The position numbers were made by a program, and so were the translations under genes. Positions 11,791 through 22,547 of a stretch of 64,000 nt of DNA are shown here, piece by piece. This stretch comes from Salvator merianae (lineage: Eukaryota; Chordata; Lepidosauria; Squamata; Teiidae), in NCBI GenBank assembly GCA_003586115.2, contig QVOM02000560.1:546144-610143 (forward strand), given 5' to 3'. Every line of letters starts with the position of its first letter. Position 1 is the first letter of the stretch. The notes below the pieces were generated by a model. The model saw nothing but the letters and a program-made list of their open reading frames with translations. It was not told the DNA's origin and did not search any database.

Positions 11791-12369
11791 GTAGATATGC
11801 TTTCTATGGTGATATATTTTTAGAGTGAATTTAAGGGGATAGGCATTCTTATGGAGGAAGCATAAGCATTCCTTATGGAAGGAATACAAGCATTACTGTA
11901 CTTGGATAATTTCAATCTTTCTTAAGCAGAGACAATTTCAACATTGTGTTCATAGTAACATTTATAGGAACCATGTAGTGAAGAACATAAAAACCTGGAC
12001 TAGCAGGATTTAAATTTTCATTCAGCCATGATACATGCCAAATGATCTTGGTACAATCTTCATCTCCCAGCCTGTCACTGTTCTAGAACAATTAAGGAAT
12101 TAAGGATATAAATGATCACTAAATAGTCAGCTACATAGCTAACTAGACTTGCTTCTTTGTGACACTTATTAATTTTATTAATATGACTTGTTTTAATACG
12201 ATGCAATAATCCAGAGATCAGGAACACAGCACTTGCACTGCTCATATCTGGAGAAGAGTTATGGCCACATGCCAGCAGTAGAACAGTGAGATATAAGTAT
12301 TTTCATTTTCTATGAATCTCTTTTCTAGTGTTTACCTCTGACTTTTCTCTCTGCTACATTATGTATATC

Positions 12370-12411
12370 ATCCCTCCCTCCCTTCCTCTCTCCCTCCCTC
12401 CCTCCCTTCCT
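12370..12411. repeat. (CCCT)n microsatellite
   Basis: Imperfect CCCT/TCCC tandem units. Confidence 0.85.
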
Positions 12412-12646
12412 GATTGAAGAACAGGGAGGTGAAACATTAATCTATAAGCCTTCAGCAGGAACAAAGATCTTTTCCTGCCAAAATACATCAATGTCTCTGT
12501 TTCCCTCAGATTACTTAGCCATGTCTTTCTTGCCCATTGGGCTCACTCATGCATATCAATTTGAGTTCTTCCAAATATCAGCTTATTTCCAGTCATAAAA
12601 CATAACCTTGCCTGAACTAAGGATTTCAGTACAGTACAGACTTTAC

Positions 12647-13513
12647 CTCCCATGGCTGCACATTCAGCCTGTCTCTATTCATGATTGGGGTCCTATTTGA
12701 TGCATGAATGGCATGTAAAGCATGGGCTACAGCATAGACAGCATTGTAGATGCTGTAGCTTTCACTAGTCATATCCATCTCAAATGTATTGAATGGCAGC
12801 TGTTTCAATTTCTCCTTTCCAGTACACCATTGACCATAACTGCAGCGTGAAAAATTTTCACCTCGAAGCATGCAGCTAAATACATTTGTCCAAAATAAAC
12901 AGAGAAAATGCATCAATGACTCATTAGGCTTTAGGTGGTTAAGAAAATCATAAAATCCTGGCACTCGATCACTGTGGGCTGAGAAAGACAGAGTTCCATC
13001 TAATGTTTTCCTGGCTGATTTAAATCCAGATGTGGATGAAGTGACAAAATCCCAGCGAGCAGTTGAAATCCAAACCTTTCCAACAATTACCTTTTCAAAG
13101 CCCAAGGAGGCTAAAAATTCATTTCTGTCTAAGATGTATTTTAAGGTCCACAGAGAATGATAGTCACCGCTGACAATGACAACATTGGTGTCAGGTATTA
13201 ATAGCTTTGATATGATCTTTGATATGTACTCTTGAGAAGACTTTTCAGTTATAAAGTTTTCACCTCCTATTATTTTCATGTATTCCAGGTAGGAAATACA
13301 GATGTTATTCTGGTCAAGTACAGATGTCAGGATTTGAACAAAGCTTTCTCCATCATCATCATCTGACACCATGAGCCCAACCCACGTCCAATTGAAGTGC
13401 AGGAGCAGTTTTAAAATCCCAGTGGGTTGGATTGTTTCCTTTGCTGACATCCGGTATATCGAAGGGAACTGAGTTCGACCCTTGAGTGTTGTGTCATATG
13501 CGCCATACATGAA
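12647..13513 (-). CDS. V2R-B exon 3 (main ligand-binding domain exon)
   Basis: 867 bp (289 codons, residues 184-472), acceptor CTTCAG, donor GGGAG|GTAAAG. It starts FMYGAYD and ends NVQPWE. It carries the V2R hallmarks MSAKETIQPTGILKLLLHFN, TWVGLMVSDDDDGESF and SYSIYNAVYAVAHALHAIHA. It is open throughout and supplies the reference alignment that exposes the frameshift in V2R-A. Confidence 0.95.
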
Positions 13514-15131
13514 CTGAAGGGGGAAACTTCAAGATTATCTTTGTGCAAATTATTACGTTTGCTTTCCATATGAGATATTCTATGGAAAAAGTTATCTAAG
13601 CAAATTACTTTTTCAGTCCCCCATGGCATACCAGTTGTCTGCACACCCTTCATAGTCCAGAATACTGCAGACGGAGCAGGCTGGGAGGGGGGGCGGTGGT
13701 GGCTTCCCATTCCACAATAGGTGTGGAAGGGTGGGACTTGGGCTGTTTATATTACAACTCAAGTCCCAGTGTAGAAAGGGCCTATGTATGTAACCATGAC
13801 CTACTGGCTTTAGGCTTTGTCTCCACTGAGACTAATGGAAGTTAATCTTACTTATGATGTCTTTGTACTTATAGTGGAAACACAACATTAGAATTGTTTA
13901 CACTTAGCAACCTAATCAAGTTAAAAGACAATCAGGATTATATATTTAACTAGGTAGTTTGGGGCTTCGGAAGTCATCACTGGACCATGAACTTGGTATT
14001 GGTGAGGAGCTGAGTGGGTTATTCACCCTCACCAGTGCAATCTTCTTGGACAGAAATGTAAATTTTCCCTTTCCAAAAAAGGCCACCTGCACACAGGGAT
14101 AGTGAAGACAATTTTTTGGCATCAATATCAGCTGAATGCACTCTGCAGACAACTTCCCTCTATTCAGCTCAAGCTACTAAACAGCTGTTGTGGGTCAAAT
14201 CAATGGGTCAGGATTCTGTGAGTGTGAGAAATATCAACTCACATTGGTACACCCTGTCTCTTGCCTCAGGGCATCTACAGGTGCTTCACACCAGTTTGTG
14301 GCAGCAAATATTTAAACCCTGCCCACCCTGAGGGTGACAAAAGGTCACCCCCACAACAAGATGTAGATGTCACCTGCGTGTTCTTCTTCGTTAATAAAAG
14401 GGTCAGCTTATTATTAAATTGTATCTATATCTATTCTTCACCCCAGTATACTAAAGAATCTCTGTTTCAATTGTATACATTTACCAACATTAATTATTAA
14501 ATAACAGAATGTGCATAAGCTCATGGCAGTATTTAAACAGTTTAAAATATATTTATGTGCTTTCTATGTTTCTCTTCTATTTTTAAACTATTTTAGGAAT
14601 ACTTTTTAAAAATTCAGTGAAATCAGTAATATTTTCCATTCTGAGCAAAACTTACACTCCTTTAAATATTAAATAATCAAATCACTAATAATCTCAATGT
14701 TTTTATTCTGTTTTTAAAGTCTTTGGAGAATCAATACATTTTCACATGGTACTGGCATGTTTAACACACCCATTTAATTCACTCCTTTCAACAATGGGAA
14801 CCGTAATTCCACAAATCATGCGGTAGTCACTGTGTATAATATTCCTCCATTAGTAGATTATGAATAATGAACCTGCTTGGACAGCTGGATGACCATGGTT
14901 TCAGCCTGTGGTATCAAGGTCAGGCCAGTAGCCTCAGACATCAACATCTTTGTTTGGCACCACCACTCTGACCTATTTGGATACTATAAATTAGACAGGA
15001 ATCAGTCATTCCATGTAGCAAAGAAATAAAAATTCAGCACCAAGGCTGCATTAGTACATACTAAAAAAGGGGGGGGGGAGCCCTTCATTTGCATGCAATT
15101 CTGCCTCTTTCTCCTTTCATGAACATTTTAA

Positions 15132-15309
15132 GGCTCTTTCTGCACTGGGCCTTATTCCAGATCATATCCCAGAATATGACCTGCTGTCCACATGCTTGTT
15201 CAAACTATAACAGCCCCAGGCAGGGCCGGGCATATTCTACAGTAGCACGTGGGCAGTAAGCCCCTATTCTGAGACATAATCTGAAATAAGACCAAGTGCA
15301 GAAGGGGCC
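15132..15309. mobile_element. MITE-like element with inverted ends
   Basis: Left end GGCTCTTTCTGCACTGGGCC and right end GTGCAGAAGGGGCC are inverted copies of each other. Similar single ends (GTGCAGAAAGGGC) occur at about 3886, 5630, 13780, 23640 and 37830. No coding capacity; superfamily unknown. Confidence 0.5.
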
Positions 15310-15686
15310 AAAGACAGGAAAAGTGGATTAGAGATGGGATGAGAACAGAAGTGCTACATGCTGCCAACTCTAAGGCACTTCTGGACCACTTTTTTTTTTT
15401 CTATGTATCAGTGTAACCTACATGAATATTCCAAAGCTGCATCTCAACTTCACAATAAAGGCACCCTGATCAGGCTTTCAAGGTATCTATCCTCCATTGA
15501 TGGTAATGGAAACTGGCCTTATTTAAGGTGCCTTACCTACACAATGGAGACACAATCTGAATCAAAGCTGACTACTGAGTGGTACTGACAGGTGAACTTA
15601 TACCAGTATTAGAAGCAGATGAGAGGCAGTGGCATAATTAGAAGTCAGGTTTCTCTCCACTAAAATCAATTCTTGAAATGTTCTTT

Positions 15687-17105
15687 CAGCATTGCTGAAA
15701 GAAAATCAGCATGGCTTCTGCAAAGGTAAATCATGCCGTACAAACTTGTTAGGATTCTTCAGAAGTATTAATAAACATGTGGATAAAGGTGACCCAGTTG
15801 ACATTGTCTATCTGGACTTTCAGAAGGCTTTTGACAAAGTCCCTCATCAAAGACTCCTGAATAAACTCAGCAGTCACGGAATAAGAGGACAGGTCCTGTC
15901 TTGGATTGGTAACTGGCTTAAGGACAGGAAACAGAGAGTAGGAATAAATGGTCAGTTCTCAGAATGGAAAGAGGTGAAACGTGGGGTCCCGCAAGGTTCA
16001 GTATTAGGATGCCTGCTTTTTAATTTATTCATAAATGTTCTCGACACAGGGGTAAGTAGTGAGTTAGCAAAGTTTGCTGATGACACTAAATTGTTCAGGG
16101 TAGTAAAAAACTGGAAGTGATTGTAAAAAGCTCCAGAGGGATCTCCTGACATTGGGTGAGTGGGCAATGAAGTGGCAAATGCACTTCAATCATAGCAAGT
16201 GCAAACTGATGCACATCGGGACAAAGAACTCCAATTATACCTATAAACTGATGGGGGCCAAACTTTCTGTGACAGACCAGGAAAAGGATCTTGGGGTTCT
16301 GGTAGACAGCTCAATGAAGGTGTCAACCCAGTGTGCAGCGGCAGTGAAAAAAGCCAATTCAGTGCTAGGGGTAATAAGGAAGGGAATAGAAAACAAGTCA
16401 GCAAGTGTCATTGTGCCTCTTTACAAATCTATGGTGAGGCTACACTTGGAATATTGTGTACAATTCTGGTCACCCCACCTCAGAAAGGATATTGTGGAAC
16501 TGGAGAAGGTGCAAAAAAGGGCAAGCAGAATGATCAAGGGGCTGGAACACCTTCCTTACGAAATCAGGCTGCAACGCCTTGGCCTCTTCAGCCTTGAAAA
16601 GCAACGTTTAAGAGGAGACCTGATTGAAGTTTATAAAATCATGCACGGTATGGATAAGGTGGAAAAAGAGAAGTTTTTCTCTCTCACACAGAACACTAGG
16701 ACCAGGGGGCACTCTCTGAAGCTGATGGGTAGGAGAGTTAGGACTGACAAGGGGAAGTATTTTTTCACCCAGAGGGTTGTCGGTCAGTGGAATTTATTAC
16801 CGGATGAGGTGGTGACAGCCATCAGCCTGGATAGCTTTAAGAAGGGATTGGACAGATTCATGGAGGTCAGGTGTATCAATGGCTACTAGAATAGATGCCT
16901 AGATACTGCCTCCAGGTTGGAAAGACAGGCAGGATGTCTGTAAAACCATTTGCGGGGAGTCAAGAGCAAGTGAAGATTTTGCCTTTATCTTCTGCTTGAG
17001 AATTTCCAGAAGCAATTGGTGGGCCACTGTGTGAAACAGAATGCTGGACTAGATGGGCCGTGGCCTGATCCAGCAAGGCTCCTCTTATGTTCTTATTATG
17101 TTCTT
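15687..17105 (+). mobile_element. 5'-truncated CR1-type non-LTR retrotransposon with broken reverse transcriptase
   Basis: Two open frames (15692-16120 and 16152-16889) together cover the reverse-transcriptase fingers/palm and C-terminal part, with motifs DIVYLDFQKAFDKVPH, GVPQGSVLG and FADDTKLF (the FADD form of the catalytic box). A frameshift near 16120-16150 separates them. The 3' end has the sequence usual for squamate CR1 copies (GACTAGATGGGCCGTGGCC, GATCCAGCAAGGCTCC) and ends in TTATGTTCTTA repeats. It is antisense to V2R-B, inside intron 2, and inactive. Confidence 0.85.
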
Positions 17106-17420
17106 AATGCACATTGGAGCAATGCTCATTGGTAAATATTATGAATGGAAGCTGATCATGCTGCAGCTTTCTGTGCATATTTCACTTCATATTAACATGA
17201 CTTAGAATGAAAAGGGCATTCAATCACAATTGCCAAATGAGTTAATGCAGAAAAGACATTTAATGTCATTCAGGCTATGGATTCAGACAACAACTAAAAC
17301 TAGGCAAAGGAATTCTAAATAGAATGATGCTATTGCACTCCAAACCCTATGAGGCCCTTACCCAGAAGTTGCAGTTTGTACAACAATGGTACTATGCTGG
17401 TTCTATTATTCATGTGATTG

Positions 17421-17463
17421 GTTCATTCATTCATTCATTCACTCACTCACTTATTCATTCATT
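17421..17463. repeat. (ATTC)n microsatellite
   Basis: Tandem TTCA/CTCA units. Confidence 0.9.
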
Positions 17464-18169
17464 TGTATTTTTAAGTTAGTGTGAGAGCATTGAGAAAACT
17501 AAAGTTGAAACAATAAGCTGATCACTTAAGCTTACTTACTTTCATTTAGAAACAAAGCATCATTAAAATTATGGGACAGGAGTATTGAAAAGGATTGCAA
17601 CCCTATACAGTTTAACCAGATAAAACAGGTTATGATACATGATACCAGGCACTTTCACAAAGATTGAAAAATCATGCCACAGCAAATGCTTGTGCAAAGC
17701 AGCTGAAGAAACAGTAGAATTAATCTATAGTGCAAGAACACAGACATGCTAAAGTGACAACTATAATAAACTGGAAAATCAGTAAGAATTTACCATTGAG
17801 CAAAATTTGATGGGACTACAGGATTGAAAAAGTATTTCTGACAACATGAAAATAAGTTTTTGCTCACAATACTCCTGAGAAAAGCTACAAATGGATTATC
17901 AGTCTGTCAGTATCTAAGGATAGTAGAGTTGAGAGAAAGCAGCTGTAAAAAGTTACCAAATACAAAATCTACTAATTGGAACTGCAAAGGAAAGCATCAA
18001 TTATACCAATCATTATTAGTATCCAAAAGAACCACAACTTGGCTGTTGATAGAGCCATTAACAGTCAATAGTAGGAGGTAGAACTATTGAACAGGACACA
18101 TTCTACACCAATACCTCTGATTGTTCTAGGTCCTTGTGAAGAATCATAACAAATCATTCATCAATATCA

Positions 18170-18524
18170 TAGGGATGTGCAAAAATGAAATTTTCATTTT
18201 TGATTCATTGTCAGTGTGAAAATCTGTATTTTTGCTTTATCAGCAAATTACAATGTCAAAAAATGAATTTTACACATTTATTTTAACAGTTTTTGCAATG
18301 TTTTCTGCACTGAAAATGCCATTGAAAATGTGCTTTTCATGGGTTAAACAGAGCAAACACATAAACATTTGAATGAATATTTCATTTTCACAAAAGAAGA
18401 GGCTGGTTCATGTTGGTTGAATGCTGGAAATGCAAAAAGGCCATTTTTTATTTGATGTGAATATTTATGAATACAAAATTTTCAATTGAATGTTCAAATG
18501 TGAATCAAATTGTGCACATCTCTA
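18170..18524. mobile_element. hAT-like non-autonomous element (older, AT-rich copy 2)
   Basis: 355 bp with inverted ends TAGGGATGTGCAAAAATG / ATTGTGCACATCTCTA, flanked by CAATATCA and AAATATCT (6 of 8 identical). The internal sequence resembles that of 4581-4908 (repeated ATTTTCATTTTTG motifs). No transposase. Confidence 0.6.
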
Positions 18525-18604
18525 AAATATCTACTAGGTTGTGTACAAATACAATGATGATGATGATGATATATTCATTTGTACCAAAAGATATAGAAAC
18601 ATAC

Positions 18605-18896
18605 CTGTGGAATCTTAAAGTGGCCCAAGATGGTAGCCATTTGGTTGGCACTGTCTACTGTAAATCCCCCTATGGTTGAAATAACATCTTCATTTATACC
18701 ATATTGATTGTTTTTTACATGTTTTCGAGGTGCAAACAGTAAATCTACCATAGTTTCATATGTGGTTCTTGCATCAAACATATTGTCATAGATAAGAAAG
18801 CCCAGAGTGAGATTTGGCAGTAGCCTGGGATTTTCATTAACCTCTTGCACAGCATACATCAAGGACAGGAGATGTTGATAATTTTTAGAAACTACA
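18605..18896 (-). CDS. V2R-B exon 2
   Basis: 292 bp after acceptor GTTGCAG, donor CCACAG|GTATG. It encodes residues 86-183: KNYQHLLSLMYAVQEVNENP, LLPNLTLGFLIYDNMFDART, ending GHFKIPQ. It is open and in phase with exons 1 and 3. Confidence 0.93.
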
Positions 18897-19028
18897 CTGC
18901 AACAAAATGGAGAGTGAATTACTGGAGGCTATTCTGACTAGCATTCTATGCAGGGGTGTGTGTCAGTGAGAAAATAATATATTGTAAGCCGCCCCGAGTC
19001 TTCGGAGAGGGGCGGCATATAAATCTAA

Positions 19029-19059
<31 letters not shown>

Positions 19060-19732
19060 AATAATGCTGAAAACAAGAAAGACATCTTAGTATATCATTG
19101 ATCTAAATCACATTCCATGAATAATCAATGTTTTCTATTGAGTCCTATGCCTCTCACTTTGATTCATATATAAAAGTAGGTCTTCTGCCATATTAATTAT
19201 TTTACTTTTGCGTATCTACAAGGGAAGTAATACTGGTGAAGATAAAATCTTTAAAACATCTCTTAAAAAACAAGAAAAAGGCAGTTTATATTCTTTGTCC
19301 TTTCGGGAAACCAAATCATCTTCACAAACTCTTCCAAATGTTTTGTTTATGGCAGAAGTGGCTTTTGTGTCTGGTGGGATGCAGGTCTGAGGAAAACTCC
19401 CATTAAGGCATTCTATTCAAACTAACAAGAAGATTGACCTCATTGAACCTAATGGATTATGCAACCTCCGTAAAATATGTACTGAGAGGAAATGGAGAAA
19501 AAAAAAATATTTATGTTACTGCATGTGATATAGTTCCCTTATTGACTACCTGCTTATTTATGAGACCCTACTATTCCTTTTGTCAAAACCAGTATAGATT
19601 GGAATCAAGTGAACTGTACATTCTCTCCTCCCCCATAAATGCTTCCTATCAGTGATGTGAAATTTCAGATGCTGGAAAGCCACACTAACAGATAGCAAAA
19701 GAAATAAGAAAATAAAATAAAATAAAACTTAC
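18897..19732 (-). other. Intron 1 of V2R-B
   Basis: 836 bp with a SINE/Bov-B-type tail at 18981-19061. Nothing else is recognised. Confidence 0.6.
18981..19061 (+). mobile_element. Sauria SINE / Bov-B-type 3' tail
   Basis: The text GTAAGCCGCCCCGAGTC, GGAGAGGGGCGGCATATAAA and (AATA)n is the 3' tail shared by squamate Sauria SINEs and Bov-B LINEs. No tRNA-like head is visible, so this is a heavily 5'-truncated insertion. Confidence 0.75.
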
Positions 19733-19989
19733 TGATAGTAACCATGACTCTTATCTGGAGGTTTTTCCCAGTTGACTGTAATTATTTTGGGATATATCTG
19801 GCCAAGTATGCCACCTATTATGACTTCTCCTGGCTCATATAAATTATCTTGGATGCTTCTCTTAAAGTGGCATTTATCTTTCATATCCTTAGACACAAGA
19901 GAAGGGAGAAGCATTAGCACTAGCTGTAAAAAAAGGAATAACCTTTTATTGACATAAAGATAACTTAGCCAACAATTGCAAAGAGACAT
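19733..19989 (-). CDS. V2R-B exon 1 (start codon, signal peptide)
   Basis: 257 bp, donor CA|GTAAGT in phase 2. A hydrophobic signal segment (LFLFLQLVLMLLPSLVS) is followed by SIQDNLYEPGEVIIGGILGQ. The start was chosen because V2R-A and the relic exon at 27780 begin at the aligned position. Confidence 0.92.
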
Positions 19990-20070
19990 GTTAAAGCAAA
20001 TTCCCTGTTAAAGTGTGCTACAGTTTCACACTGAGATGCACTAAAATTACAGAGAGCAAAAGGAAGCAAA
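19990..20070 (-). promoter_or_regulatory. Conserved 5' flank of V2R-B
   Basis: It shares two short blocks with the 5' flank of V2R-A (AAATTCC.TG..A.AGTG and GAGATGCAC) at similar distances from the start codon. Candidate 5'UTR or proximal promoter; inference only. Confidence 0.3.
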
Positions 20071-20694
20071 TCTCTTTTTTTTTTCTTGTATCTGTGCAAT
20101 CTTATAAGGAAAGGAATAGATTAGTTCCCTCAATCTACAGAAACTACACACTGCATTTTTTAGAGAATTGAGGTCTGAATTTAGCATCATTTAATTTCAT
20201 ATTTAGTTATTGTCATTTCCACTCTCCTAATTATAAGAATGAAAATAACAGTGTTTTTTGAAATTACTGAGTTACTATAAAATTCCTTTGTGTCAAATAA
20301 GTTTAACCTATCTGGGAATTTAAAAATCATCATCATCGTCGTCGTCATCATCATCATCATAAAAGAAGGAATAAAAAAACCCTGCAAAAATATGTTTACA
20401 AGATCTGATTGCATTCCTAGTTCCAAGGAATTAGTTTGCTTCATTCATTTCACTAATTGAGAATCTGATTATTGTAGTTGTCTAATGCTTTCATTGGTGC
20501 CATTCTGTTTGATTTGGGGCAAAGGAGTTTTGGTAGTGTAGACCTTCACTAACCTGAATTATGCCTTAAATTTTAATGTACAAGGATGCAATCCCAAACT
20601 GTAATTGCCATTTCCCTACATCAGCACCTCTATATTTTGATAATCTCACATATGAAAAGAAAAAATGTCTGCATTAAAAGAGATTCCATACATA

Positions 20695-21010
20695 TTTATT
20701 ATTTTCATTTTTATCCCATCTTATAGACGAAGTTTCTCAATTTGTCAATTTCAGTGATATCAATCATTTTAATCAACCAATCATCTACTGTAGGTATTTT
20801 ATCCTCCTTCCATTTTGTGCATATACAATTCTAGCTGCAGTCACCATATACATTGTCAAAGTTATCCTCTACTATATTGAACAGACACATTTCAGGTTTG
20901 AAATGAATATTGGTTTTCACAATCTTCTGTATAACTTTTTTTTTCTTTAGTGCAGGTCCAGCATATATGATAAAACGTACCTTCTTTTGTTAGACACATT
21001 TTCGTATGCT
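20695..21010 (-). mobile_element. Relic of L1-type LINE ORF2 C-terminus
   Basis: The minus strand reads GTFYHICWTC..K, then in another frame KTNIHFKPEMCLF, TKWKEDKIPTVDDWLIKM and ITEIDKL. This is the pattern of the C-terminal cysteine region and tail of L1 ORF2. There is at least one frameshift and one internal stop, so it is dead. Confidence 0.65.
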
Positions 21011-21351
21011 TTTTTGACAATTTATAAGGTGTTAAGTACCATCCACACATCTTTATATATATTTTCTTTTAAGACATTGCATGCAGTAATGGGATTCTTC
21101 AGTAAACTGGGGTGAGTAGTTAGAACGTTCCACTACTATCAGTGCAAAAACTCTGTGTATCTACAGGAGCAGTCCAGCTGTTCTGGGACAAGGCTGTCCA
21201 CACTTGGACAGCTTGTCCTTGGACAACCCCTGTATTGTTCTGAAGCCCCCCCCCCTCCCCCAGCTTTGGATCCTGTTGTAAGGGCTCCAACATGCAGGAT
21301 CAAAAGTTTCTGGCCTCTGAATTCCAAGGGAACGCATTTCAGCAACACCAT

Positions 21352-21358
21352 TTCTTTT

Positions 21359-21421
<63 letters not shown>

Positions 21422-21462
21422 CTCTCTCTCTCTCTTTCTTTTCTTTTCTTTTCTTTTCTTTT
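21352..21462. repeat. (TTTC)n microsatellite
   Basis: About 70 bp of pure TTTC, then TC and TTTTC units. Confidence 0.95.
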
Positions 21463-22547
21463 TGGTGAGATAAATAAAATGTGTTGTTTTTTTCTTGTTC
21501 AAGAGTCTATGTCTATATAGCTGTGTTAACAAAAGGTTTTGGGCTGTCTTGCATTCCTGGTTGAGCAAGACTTTGGATGTAGCTGTTAACTGATGCTCTA
21601 ATTTTGCCCCCACAATCAGGAACAGCCTCCAGCTGCTCCCAATTGCAGCTAGCTGTGGAGCATTAAACTGTGCTACACAACATGACTGGGAGCACCTAGC
21701 TTGCTCCTGGTAAAGTGCATATGCACCCATTTCCAGGTGAGAACACATGGTCACGTGATGCACCACGGCTGTATCTGTGGAATAATAGGGCTGTGCCTGC
21801 AAAATCTGTGGCACTGCCAGTCACCAGGCCGGAAGCTGGATGCTTCTCAGTCACTGTCATGGCAAAGATCAGAAGCAGGACACCAGCGTTTGCAGTGTGA
21901 GTGCTGGTATCCTGCTGGTATTCTAGTCTAGAGCCCCACAGTGTCCACAGTGTCCACAGTGTGGAGTCCATTCCAGCTTAGAACAGGATACTTATCTTGT
22001 TCTAAAGCAGAAAGCACAAAAATGCTCCATGTCTCAGTTTCCTGTTCTTTGGAATTATACTGAAAATAAGAGCACATCACAGACAAATTTCAAATTTCCC
22101 CAGACTTCATAGAAAATTATGAACTGAAAAAAAAAATAATCCAAACTTTCTCTATTTTATTTTCTAATTTTTGTTAGTATAATTTATATATAAAATATGC
22201 ATTTTAATGAAGTGCATGTTTTACATGTAGTATTCTACAGTTTTCTATATACTGAATTGAAGTATATAGAATTGAACAGTAAGCTTCTATACAAAACATG
22301 TCAAAAACTTTGTGCCTTTCTGCACTTATCTTTAGTTCAGAATAAGAGGTTAAAAAGTCCACTTTTGAGCATCATTAGCCTGCATCTTAGTGTGGATCTG
22401 TGAGTCTTCACTCTGTCTCACAGAGACAAGAAATGGGTCTACCAGTGGACCAGCAAGACCTGGTCCAAATCACAGTGGCATACAGAAGGCACATTTCTGT
22501 GCTCAGGACTAACAGGGGACACATTTAACATGTGGAAGTTTAGAAAA

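Larger units (their letters stand above)
10237..12646 (-). other. Intron 3 of V2R-B
   Basis: 2.4 kb. It holds a palindromic MITE-like element (10829-10955), a GC-rich hAT-like fold-back element (10985-11790) and a CCCT microsatellite near 12370. Confidence 0.65.
13514..18604 (-). other. Intron 2 of V2R-B
   Basis: 5.1 kb, enlarged by insertions: a MITE-like element (15132-15309), a CR1-type LINE (15687-17105), an ATTC microsatellite (17421-17463) and an old hAT-like element (18170-18524). I see nothing in 13514-15100. Confidence 0.65.
5784..19989 (-). other. V2R-B: complete six-exon vomeronasal type-2 receptor gene
   Basis: Family C GPCR, expected at the surface of vomeronasal sensory neurons as a receptor for peptide or protein cues. 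Six exons, all with AG/GT borders: 19733-19989, 18605-18896, 12647-13513, 10024-10236, 8469-8592 and 5784-6694. They total 2664 bp, exactly 888 codons, and all phases fit, giving a predicted 887-residue protein. Order: signal peptide (about 1-33), ANF-receptor ligand-binding domain (about 85-500), nine-cysteine NCD3G linker (about 544-605), seven-helix 7tm_3 domain (about 608-855). Length and exon plan match functional V2Rs, and I see no stop or frameshift. The largest introns (5.1 and 2.4 kb) have grown by transposon insertion. This is the only complete V2R in the window. Subfamily is not assigned. Confidence 0.9.
20071..22547. other. Intergenic region between V2R-B and OR-1
   Basis: It contains a short ATC/GTC repeat near 20330, an L1 relic (20695-21010), a TTTC microsatellite (21352-21462) and, from about 22030, sequence shared with the 3' flank of OR-2 (around 28490). 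No other gene is seen. Confidence 0.6.

Noticed and set aside
11504..11828. 80-93 aa open frames on both strands inside the first GC-rich element
   Set aside because: Palindromic GC-rich DNA tends to be open on both strands; no recognisable domain.
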